Part shown: positions 7,680-14,980 of the stretch, piece after piece | Position numbering within the stretch: position 1 is the stretch's first letter | Layout of the letters: every line of letters begins with the position of its first letter | Assembly (NCBI GenBank): GCA_938018005.1 | Contig: CALIJG010000019.1 | Location: 62,001-126,000 of the forward strand | Direction of reading: 5' to 3' | From: an uncultured Candidatus Saccharibacteria bacterium | GTDB taxonomy: Bacteria > Patescibacteriota > Saccharimonadia > Saccharimonadales > Saccharimonadaceae | DNA: 64,000 nucleotides | Notes under the pieces: model-generated | Databases searched by the model: none | Seen by the model: the letters and a program-made list of their open reading frames with translations, nothing else | Told to the model about the DNA's origin: nothing | Translations under genes and position numbers: made by a program

Positions 7680-9281
7680 CTAGTCACGGGCAAACTGCAT
7701 CAGCACGAGTGGGTCACCAGTGACGGAGCGCAGAGTGTAGGCGCTGGGTAGTGTTGGGGTGGTGGTTGCGGTCGAGCTGCTATAGTAGAGAACATTGATT
7801 TTTTTGGCATCGGTAAAGGGCTGAGTGGTGTCGGCTATCTTGCGGTACGTGGTACTTCCTTCGAGCGGTGCGTAGCCGCCCATCAGTGGGCCACCCACAT
7901 AGGCCATGTAGATGGGGCAATGTGACTGCGCTTGCTCGAGATAATAGCTTATCTCTATGGCGATGTACGGGTCGGCTGCAAGGATGACACTCCCATCATG
8001 GCAGGTGCCGAGCTGGGTGGCAATTTGCTTTACATTGGGTCGCTCATCACGCTGGAAGTTGAAGTTGCCCTGCAGTGATAACTGCACCATGCCATACAAC
8101 ATAACCACTGGCAGAAGTGCCAAGAGAGCGGTTGACACAGCCTTGTGCCAGCGCAGCGGCGAACGATGCAGGGCTGCGCAAGCTGTATAGAGGACGACAC
8201 TTGCAACGGCAATGCCACTAATTACCACATGAGCAAGATAGCGCTCGACATACATTGGGGCAGATAGCGACACAACGATCAGCGCCGCAACAGGTACGCC
8301 CACATGAGCAAGCAATAGCCAAGCAAGCTCGGGATGCGGCAACGAACGCATGGCACGAGGCCACGCCCACGCAACGGCACAGATAATAATAAGGACAAGC
8401 TGCGACGACACAACGCCTAGCAACCAAGATGGCTTATAAATCATGTTGAAGGATGCGATGCCAAGCAAATTCTGCAGGTTCATCGGCTGGCCAATCTCGG
8501 CCAAAGCACCATTGCCAATCTGCCCCAAGAAGGTCGGTAGCCACGGCAAGAATAGCATGAAGCTCACTACATACGCCCAGAGCCACGGCAGTTTCCACCA
8601 CTGCTGTAGGCCTTGGCGACGGTAGGTCATAACCATGAGCCAGAGTAGCTGGGCTAGCCAGAGTAAGGCGCTATAATACAGCGTCCCCATACCAAAGGCG
8701 ACAAGCACTGCATAGAGCATCCAGTCGCGCCAGCGATCATCGTGCCAAGCGCGTGCCAGTACGGCGGTTGCACTTACGCCAATCAACGACCCCAGCGCAT
8801 ACATTCGTATCTCGAAGCCATAGCGCATGAGTAGGGGTGTGCCAATCAGTGTGAGGAGTGTATACCCCGCGGTGCGCTTACCAAACCAGCGCCGCACGAA
8901 ACACCCCATACCAACCATCGCGCCGCCATAGCAGAGGATACTAAAGGCACGCAGGGCTGGCTCACTATAACCCCACACGCTGGCCCAGAGCTTGAGGATG
9001 AGATAGTAGAGCGGCGGGTGTGTATCGATACTGGTGAGGCGAATGAGTTCACTGATTGGCTGCTTGGCGAGCCACACCGAATATGCCTCATCAAACCACA
9101 CACTCTGCTGGCTGCCAATCCACCAGCACAGCGCCATTGCCACCAGTGGTGCTAGCACAATGGTGATGCGAAACCAATGGCGTCGCATCTTACAGACAAG
9201 GGGAAATAGTCGATTAGCGAGAACAAAGGCGGGATTCTTGACCCGAGCGGCAGATTGTTGCCGCGCTAGTTGCTTACTCAT
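7680..9281 (-). CDS. GT-C membrane glycosyltransferase (GT39/ArnT-like)
   Basis: A 533-residue protein with about eleven membrane helices. The first external loop carries WFDEAYSVWLA and then IDTHPPLYYLILKLW, the acidic DE and HPPLYY motifs of dolichyl/polyprenyl-phosphate-sugar dependent glycosyltransferases; SEPALRAFSIL follows as expected. These enzymes move a sugar from a lipid carrier to a protein or glycolipid outside the membrane. The C-terminal ~130 residues form a soluble extracytoplasmic domain. TACTAT ends seven bases before the ATG. It stands next to an OpgC-like acyltransferase gene, so both may act on surface glycans. Donor and acceptor are not predictable. Confidence 0.75.
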   Translation of the reverse strand: MSKQLARQQSAARVKNPAFVLANRLFPLVCKMRRHWFRITIVLAPLVAMALCWWIGSQQSVWFDEAYSVWLAKQPISELIRLTSIDTHPPLYYLILKLWASVWGYSEPALRAFSILCYGGAMVGMGCFVRRWFGKRTAGYTLLTLIGTPLLMRYGFEIRMYALGSLIGVSATAVLARAWHDDRWRDWMLYAVLVAFGMGTLYYSALLWLAQLLWLMVMTYRRQGLQQWWKLPWLWAYVVSFMLFLPWLPTFLGQIGNGALAEIGQPMNLQNLLGIASFNMIYKPSWLLGVVSSQLVLIIICAVAWAWPRAMRSLPHPELAWLLLAHVGVPVAALIVVSLSAPMYVERYLAHVVISGIAVASVVLYTACAALHRSPLRWHKAVSTALLALLPVVMLYGMVQLSLQGNFNFQRDERPNVKQIATQLGTCHDGSVILAADPYIAIEISYYLEQAQSHCPIYMAYVGGPLMGGYAPLEGSTTYRKIADTTQPFTDAKKINVLYYSSSTATTTPTLPSAYTLRSVTGDPLVLMQFARD

Positions 9282-9358
9282 ATCTTTTATAGTACCGATT
9301 TGTTGGCAAAAAATCCACTAGCAAAGCCATAATCATCCGTGGTACAATACCACTATAC

Positions 9359-9435
9359 GTACCCGTAGCTCAGCTGGATAGAGCGTTGGTTTCCGGAACC
9401 AAAGGTCGCAGGTTCGAACCCTGCCGGGTATACCA
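9359..9435 (+). tRNA. tRNA-Arg (anticodon CCG)
   Basis: The cloverleaf reads acceptor GTACCCG/CGGGTAT, D stem GCTC/GAGC, anticodon stem TTGGT/ACCAA with loop TTCCGGA (anticodon CCG, codon CGG) and T arm GCAGG-TTCGAAC-CCTGC. The discriminator A and CCA are encoded. It is one of three tRNA-Arg genes in the window. Confidence 0.95.
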
Positions 9436-9444
9436 TAGATAATT

Positions 9445-9470
9445 GAGGCTCGCGCGGCCTCTGTTTTTTT
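9445..9470 (+). terminator. Intrinsic terminator after tRNA-Arg(CCG)
   Basis: GAGGC-tcgcgcg-GCCTC stem followed by TG and seven T, ten bases past the tRNA CCA end. Confidence 0.8.
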
Positions 9471-9553
9471 ATGGGAGATGTATAGTAAGACGAGTTAATT
9501 AATGGGATAGATTAATGAAACAAAAGAAAGTCTATCTCTCTAGCTGATCCCTG

Positions 9554-10714
9554 TTAGCGTGGAATAATCTTCATCAAAAACTTTGTCTTGACGGCAAGGT
9601 AGATAAGCGCAAGTGCACTGACGGATAAGGCAAAGTTGGCCGGGATCTCGTGGAAACGATCGACCGACGTAAAATAAAAATCGCTAATATAATAATCTGG
9701 TGCCACAAAGAGATGTATGATGAGAATAACGAACGCATGCACCGTATACACATAGAGCGAATTATGGCCAAACGGCAGCAAAATCCAGCCTAGCCAGCGC
9801 TTGATGCGATCCTCGAACCGCCGAAACAGCATAAAGAACCCAGCAAACCAGAGCCACGATAGAGTAAGGCGAGGCAGTGGTAGGTCGAGCTTGAGGAACT
9901 GATTGTCGAGTGCGGTATCGGCCGCGGCAAGCGCTTGATGAAAGCCATCGCCCAGCCCATGTGCCACAAAGGTGACGTATGCGTCGGTAAAGAGTGTGAG
10001 GGCGAAGAGCGTTGCAATACTGCGCTTGATAATGCGTCGACGGCGCAGCGGCCACGATTGCCAGCGTGCAGTAATCTCTGGTAGGTAGTAGCCCAAGACA
10101 AAGGCCATAAAGAACAGCACCTGCCAGGTGAGCGGTTGGTATAGTTCACTGACTGGCCGTGGTGTTAGCGCCCACACCAGTAGGCTGAGCCCTAGTACGA
10201 TATACCACTTGCCGCGCCGCAGTAGCCAGAGCGCGCCTGGTGCTACTGCAATAAACAGTGCATACAGGCGCAGATAGTCCGCCCAGCCGTAGAATTGCTG
10301 TAAGGTAATAATATCCCACGCCAGACCAAGCCAATTACCATCGGGCAGCGGTAGTGGCAACTTGACACCTTTATTATCAATAAAGAACCAGCTAATCAGG
10401 AGCGATAGCATCGTCACTATAATGCTCGTGAGGTAGAGCGTACCAGCCCGCTTCCAGAGCAAGCGCGTCGCTGCCATGAGGGGCTGCGTGCGGAGCTTGG
10501 CACCACGCACAATGCCCAAGACAAGGCCGGATATAATGAAGAACCCTTCGGCTGCCGAGACAGCGAGACGACTGTCGCCAGTGAGGAAAGTGAGGCCATT
10601 GGGGAAGTAGGTGAGATGGTCGAGAATAATGATAACCAAAAACCACCCGCGCATCAGGTCGAGACTAACGATGCGCCCAACAGAGGACGCGCTGGCTTTT
10701 GGTTGGGTTGTCAC
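9554..10714 (-). CDS. OpgC-like membrane acyltransferase
   Basis: A 386-residue protein with about ten membrane helices. The N-terminal VSLDLMRGWFLVIIILDHL matches the D-x-x-R-G...H signature of OpgC and acyltransferase-3 membrane enzymes, in which the His on helix 1 is functionally important; GFFIISGLVLG is also typical. Such proteins transfer succinyl or acyl groups to periplasmic glucans or other glycans. The start is a GTG with TATACT eight bases upstream. It lies between a GT-C glycosyltransferase and gatD-murT, consistent with envelope work. The acyl donor and glycan are unknown. Confidence 0.7.
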   Translation of the reverse strand: MTTQPKASASSVGRIVSLDLMRGWFLVIIILDHLTYFPNGLTFLTGDSRLAVSAAEGFFIISGLVLGIVRGAKLRTQPLMAATRLLWKRAGTLYLTSIIVTMLSLLISWFFIDNKGVKLPLPLPDGNWLGLAWDIITLQQFYGWADYLRLYALFIAVAPGALWLLRRGKWYIVLGLSLLVWALTPRPVSELYQPLTWQVLFFMAFVLGYYLPEITARWQSWPLRRRRIIKRSIATLFALTLFTDAYVTFVAHGLGDGFHQALAAADTALDNQFLKLDLPLPRLTLSWLWFAGFFMLFRRFEDRIKRWLGWILLPFGHNSLYVYTVHAFVILIIHLFVAPDYYISDFYFTSVDRFHEIPANFALSVSALALIYLAVKTKFLMKIIPR

Positions 10715-10853
10715 AATGATCTAGTATAGCAGGTTTGCTAAAAGTATGCTTAAGATTGTCTAATGTTGTGGTGAGGGAGTCTAGTCCTGAGGCTTCAGTG
10801 CTCAACACTGATTGCTCCATAACACAAGCACCGAGAGACGGCATAGCGACACG

Positions 10854-11579
10854 CTAGCGTGGTCGCTTGCTCGCAACAGTGCGTGCCTTGGTGGCAAAGG
10901 TGTCATCGATGAGGACAGAGGGCGCAAATTCACCATAGCGCCGCGATACTGCTTGCTCGATCAGGAAGTCGGCAATGCGTGGATTCTTAGGTAGAATTGA
11001 GCCATGCAGGTAGGTGCCGATCACATTGCGGTAGCGCGCACCTTCGGTTTGGTCGGTACCATTGTTGCCCGCCCCGCGCGATACGATACCCAGGGGTGGC
11101 ACGCTGTGCCCAAGGGTTGTGAGGCCGCTGTGATTCTCATAGCCAATGATCTCACCAAAGTCGCTGCTGGCAGTAACGATATTGCCAATCAGGCGCTGCT
11201 CACCAGCGATTGTCTCAATGTCAAAGAGCCCAATCCCGCGGATGATCGCTCCCTGAGTGGTCTTAAAAAACCGCCCAAATAGCTGGTAGAGCCCACACAC
11301 CACCAGCATTGGCACACCATCATCAGCCAGGCGCTGCAGAGTGGGGCCAATCGCGAGTAAATCATCCTGGATGGTAGCTTGGCCAGAGTCTTGGCCACCA
11401 CCGCCCACGATGATATCGACATCGGTTGGGAAGGTGTCGCCTGGGTTATATTCAACGAGCCGCACGCTGTAGCCATACCACTCAAGTCGTCGCTTGAGCG
11501 TGAGGGTATTGCCCCAGTCGCCATAGATATTCATGGCGTGGGGGTAGAGTTGGAGGATGGTGATAGTGTTGTCTTTCAT
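10854..11579 (-). CDS. gatD: Lipid II isoglutaminyl synthase, glutaminase subunit GatD
   Basis: A 241-residue class I glutamine amidotransferase of the CobB/CobQ type. The catalytic Cys is in LVVCGLYQLFG, the catalytic His in GTYLHGSILPKNP, and GGGGQDSGQATI and YENHSGLT are further family motifs. GatD releases ammonia from glutamine for MurT, which amidates the D-Glu of the lipid II stem peptide. Its ATG overlaps the murT stop (ATGA), so the two subunits are made from one message. This pair is typical of Gram-positive bacteria and indicates a peptidoglycan with D-isoglutamine. Confidence 0.85.
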   Translation of the reverse strand: MKDNTITILQLYPHAMNIYGDWGNTLTLKRRLEWYGYSVRLVEYNPGDTFPTDVDIIVGGGGQDSGQATIQDDLLAIGPTLQRLADDGVPMLVVCGLYQLFGRFFKTTQGAIIRGIGLFDIETIAGEQRLIGNIVTASSDFGEIIGYENHSGLTTLGHSVPPLGIVSRGAGNNGTDQTEGARYRNVIGTYLHGSILPKNPRIADFLIEQAVSRRYGEFAPSVLIDDTFATKARTVASKRPR

Positions 11580-12844
11580 ACAGCATTTACCTCTGTGTAG
11601 TGAGCTAATTCGCGCCGCAAGGCAAGCATGGCGGTATAGGTGCAGTAGATGCGCAAGGGAGTGCCGCGGTTGGCCTGGACAAACTCTGCCAGAGCTTGCT
11701 TAAGGCCAGGTACAACGCGCCGAGCTTCTACTTCATCATACTGGAGGCGCAGCGCCATATCGTAGGCGCGCACACCACTCACCATTGCCACGCCAGTGGG
11801 CCGAAGCGTGTCGAAGTCGACATCCCATAGCCAACTCATATCGCGGCCATCGGCGTACTGGTCGTTGATAGCAATCATTGTAGCAGTCTTATGAGGGTCA
11901 AACGATGCCAGGCTCAGGCGAAAGCCACTCGGGTTCTTGACGAGGACGAGCTCGCAGGGTTGGCCATTGACGGTCAGAGCTTCGCCGCGGCCAAAGGCTG
12001 GCTCGACCTGAGCGAGGGCAGCGAGCATGGCGGGCGTATCGAGTTTATCTTGCAGAATAGTACGGACGAGGGTAAGTGCTCCTGCAGCGTTTTGGGCATT
12101 GTAGCTGCCCTTGAGCTTCAGTGAGACAGGGTGGTCTGTGTCGTCGAAGCGGAAGGTGGCAGCTTGGTCGGACAAGCCGCATAGCGTCACATCAGCATTG
12201 GTGGTGGCTGTAGCCTGGGCTGAGGCGCTCCGCATGGTGTCGTCACTTGGGAAGAGGTGGGTAAGTGATGGATCGACGCCATAGCGGCTTATTGGTGCTG
12301 TGAGATCAGCGGTAAATTCTTGCCGCGTCAGCCGTGGGTCGTCGCCATTGAGAACAATGCCATTTGTGGTACGCATGGCAATGGTGTGAAGCAGCTGTGC
12401 CGTGTAGTCAATCTCGCCAAAGCGATCGAGCTGGTCGCGCAGGACGTTGAGTAGTAAACAATAGCGTGGGGCAACTTGCTTGACGAAATGCACCGCATGC
12501 GCTTCGTCAAGCTCGAGCACGGCAATATCCGCTGGCAAAACACCATGGGTATCAACCGCCTCAAGCAGTGCTGCTGCCACGCCGCGGGTAAAGTTGCTCC
12601 CCGTGCGATTAGTAAAGACGCGGAGGCCTTGGCTTTCCAGTAGGGCTACAACCATCTTGGTAGTGGTTGTCTTACCATTAGTGCCACTTACTACCACCAC
12701 ACCATGCGGTAGAGCATCAAGCGTACGGGCAAGAAAGTGCCGATCGAGTTTCTCGACGACGAGGCCTGGCAATGCCGAGCCACCACCGCGCAACCGAGCT
12801 GCGCGCTGCACCCCTTTGCCCACAAGAGTTATAATACGAATCAT
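11576..12844 (-). CDS. murT: Lipid II isoglutaminyl synthase, Mur-ligase-like subunit MurT
   Basis: A 422-residue Mur-ligase-fold protein started at 12844, where TATAAT ends seven bases upstream. The ATP loop VVVSGTNGKTTTTKMV, the VLELDEAHAVHFV acidic segment and LNVLRDQLDRFGEIDYT are characteristic; the C-terminal DUF1727 region begins near EPAFGRGEALTVNG and has LVKNPSGF. MurT activates the D-Glu carboxyl and receives ammonia from GatD. The Cys4 zinc ribbon that family members carry between the central and C-terminal parts is missing: only one Cys (VTLCGLS) is left in that region. It precedes gatD with a 4-base overlap. Confidence 0.85.
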   Translation of the reverse strand: MIRIITLVGKGVQRAARLRGGGSALPGLVVEKLDRHFLARTLDALPHGVVVVSGTNGKTTTTKMVVALLESQGLRVFTNRTGSNFTRGVAAALLEAVDTHGVLPADIAVLELDEAHAVHFVKQVAPRYCLLLNVLRDQLDRFGEIDYTAQLLHTIAMRTTNGIVLNGDDPRLTRQEFTADLTAPISRYGVDPSLTHLFPSDDTMRSASAQATATTNADVTLCGLSDQAATFRFDDTDHPVSLKLKGSYNAQNAAGALTLVRTILQDKLDTPAMLAALAQVEPAFGRGEALTVNGQPCELVLVKNPSGFRLSLASFDPHKTATMIAINDQYADGRDMSWLWDVDFDTLRPTGVAMVSGVRAYDMALRLQYDEVEARRVVPGLKQALAEFVQANRGTPLRIYCTYTAMLALRRELAHYTEVNAV

Positions 12845-12933
12845 GGTGTTTATTATAGCATGAGCATACATACCTGACACGATGAGATTGAGGTGGATTC
12901 CAAAACTGTACTTAGTTTGCTATTATATGTCAT

Positions 12934-13620
12934 ATGCGTAGTTATGAAGATCTAGCAGATCATAATAAACCTTCTGCTATACGTGAACCTAGTATCCAGA
13001 ATCGTATCACTAAGGAGTATAAAGAGATTGTTGAAGAAGATGGTGTACGAAAAGTATATATTCCATGGAGTGATGTCCAGTCTGGTGTATATGATCCCGA
13101 TTTCCACAGCCTAATGATAAAAAACAACTTGAGTAGTGCATCAATAAAGAAGCATGATGATGAAGTAGAGGTTTCATATCCATCAAGCCTTGACGTTGTG
13201 CGGATGGATGGAGTGTTGGCAACGTGTCGAGCACAGGGTGACTATACTGATTTCACACGTTCGGTTGTCATTGCTGCCCATCAAGTCGCTGATACGATAT
13301 CAGTGACAGGCAAGATCCCTCAATTAAATTCCATAGAAAATATCCTGATTAAGCGCAATAGCCAGCAATTGGGTAATGCAGAGTTTACCCCACCCTTTTA
13401 TGCAGAGGAGTTTGTAGTCGATGCCGACACTGTACAAATACAACAAGAAGAAAGGGAATTAACGGCTGAAGAATTAGATCTCCAGCGCGATATCGCTATT
13501 AGCGACACAACAAGCCGAGTTGTTGTCCAGATGCTAGAGTCGACTCTGTCTCGAAGAGATATGGATGCCGACAGTGCCTCTGTGATTAAACAGATAATTG
13601 AAAGTATAGAAAAGAGATAG
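12934..13620 (+). CDS. Unknown protein, first gene of a pair with a kinase-like protein
   Basis: A 228-residue soluble protein of unrecognised family. TATTAT ends seven bases before the ATG, indicating leaderless transcription. The middle segment (residues ~85-135) is mixed alpha/beta; the C-terminal third is acidic and helical with EERELTAEELDLQRDI and ends in IIESIEKR. No membrane segment or catalytic motif is visible. It ends six bases before the kinase-like gene, so the two are surely co-transcribed. Base composition is lower in GC than in the surrounding genes, a possible sign of acquisition. Confidence 0.6.
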   Translation: MRSYEDLADHNKPSAIREPSIQNRITKEYKEIVEEDGVRKVYIPWSDVQSGVYDPDFHSLMIKNNLSSASIKKHDDEVEVSYPSSLDVVRMDGVLATCRAQGDYTDFTRSVVIAAHQVADTISVTGKIPQLNSIENILIKRNSQQLGNAEFTPPFYAEEFVVDADTVQIQQEERELTAEELDLQRDIAISDTTSRVVVQMLESTLSRRDMDADSASVIKQIIESIEKR

Positions 13621-13626
13621 GGTTAT

Positions 13627-14499
13627 ATGCACAAATATGAAGAACAGATAGTGCACCCTGAGCTTGACAAACCTACAGAGGTAGAAAAAGTACTTACCGT
13701 CGATGCTCTTGCTAAAGCGATCGGTCGACCGCTCGAGCTAAGTCACGCTGGAGAGATAGGTGCATCTGATAGTGGGCATGGTGTATTTTTTGCATTGGAT
13801 ACTCAAGATAATACTCAGTCATATGCAATTAAACGGTTTGGTAATAGTCAAAAAGCGCAGAGAGAGATTGACCTATTACATGAAGCCGCTAACCGCGGCC
13901 TAAAGACTCTCCAGACGGTGCTTGATAAGCCACTAGCGGTTTCTAATGTGAGGGGTGTAGATGTTGTAACTCGGCGAATTCCATCGCTTGGTACGATGAA
14001 CTCCATAGCGTGGTCTGAATACTATGCAGGTCAGCCCTCATATGAGTCAGATATTGTTCCTGTTATGGAGTCAATTGGCCAATATATCGGGAATCTGCAT
14101 GCAAATGGGATGCATCATGGTGATATGCAATTGAAGAATATCGCAACTATACCTTCTGGTGAGTTTGTTACATTTGATTTGGAAAATGCTTACTTCCATG
14201 CAGACAAAAAAAGTGCTCTGCAGCAAGTAGATTTTCAGGATGATTGTATGAAGGATATCACTACAGTAATTGAGTCCTTTGCGCGGAGTGGCTTCATGGC
14301 CTCATCAAGTGACGAGATTTTCTGGCAGGAGATTCAAGAAAATCTACTGCAGCCATATATAGAAGAGAGTAATAGTTTATTCTTGCTTGACGATGACAGA
14401 CATAAAGCGCTCATGCATTGCATCGATAGATGTAAAAGAATTCGTAATGAGTCAAACAAAACACATCTGACAATCGATCGACTCGTTGCTCATTTGTAA
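13627..14499 (+). CDS. Protein-kinase-fold (APH/LPS-kinase-like) protein
   Basis: A 290-residue protein with kinase-fold landmarks: the ATP-binding Lys in SYAIKRFG, a downstream Glu in QREIDLLHEA, the catalytic loop MHHGDMQLKN (H-G-D-x-x-x-K-N) and a metal-binding Asp in FVTFDLENAYF in place of DFG. This pattern fits aminoglycoside/LPS/Kdo-type kinases and RIO-like enzymes rather than classical Ser/Thr kinases. The target is unknown. It follows the unknown 228-residue gene by six bases and is low in GC like it. The partner may be its substrate or regulator; that is inference. Confidence 0.6.
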   Translation: MHKYEEQIVHPELDKPTEVEKVLTVDALAKAIGRPLELSHAGEIGASDSGHGVFFALDTQDNTQSYAIKRFGNSQKAQREIDLLHEAANRGLKTLQTVLDKPLAVSNVRGVDVVTRRIPSLGTMNSIAWSEYYAGQPSYESDIVPVMESIGQYIGNLHANGMHHGDMQLKNIATIPSGEFVTFDLENAYFHADKKSALQQVDFQDDCMKDITTVIESFARSGFMASSSDEIFWQEIQENLLQPYIEESNSLFLLDDDRHKALMHCIDRCKRIRNESNKTHLTIDRLVAHL

Positions 14500-14602
14500 T
14501 AAGATATGGATTTGCAAGGTGCGACATCTGTATATCCTAGGTAGAGTCGCTTTGTGACAATATGAGTAGCACAAATCACGCTAGTGCGCTACAATGCATA
14601 GT

Positions 14603-14980
14603 ATGATAGTGGTTGGATTTTTTGCGTGGTGGTATGGCGCTGGGTGGTGGCAGCGGATCACGATGGTGTGGGGGAAGCTGGTGAGTGTATTTGACTATTT
14701 TTCAATTGATCTCCTGGTGCGAACGTGGTTTGCGCCGTTTCGACAGATATCGGCAGGAGCGGTGGATGGGCCGATTGGCGTGCAAATTCGGGCATTTTTT
14801 GACCGTCTCATCTCGCGGATGATTGGCGGCATCGTGCGGAGCTTTATGATTATCTTTGGTATCGTGACACTGGTGATAACCGCGGTGGCGGGGCTTATCT
14901 TTATTATTGCGTGGGCGCTTGTGCCTGTACTGCCACTGCTAGGGGTGGGGCTTGCGATAGTGGGGTGGCTGCCATGGTAA
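14603..14980 (+). CDS. Small membrane protein co-encoded with the Clp-type ATPase
   Basis: A 125-residue protein started at 14603, where TACAAT ends exactly seven bases upstream (an ATG at 14594 overlaps this box). It has a hydrophobic N-terminal stretch, an amphipathic middle (FDYFSIDLLVRTWFAPFRQI) and two C-terminal membrane helices rich in Val, Ile and Gly, ending GWLPW. The gene overlaps the next one by seven bases, so translation is coupled. I do not recognise the family. The context implies that it forms a membrane complex with the AAA+ protein. Confidence 0.7.
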   Translation: MIVVGFFAWWYGAGWWQRITMVWGKLVSVFDYFSIDLLVRTWFAPFRQISAGAVDGPIGVQIRAFFDRLISRMIGGIVRSFMIIFGIVTLVITAVAGLIFIIAWALVPVLPLLGVGLAIVGWLPW

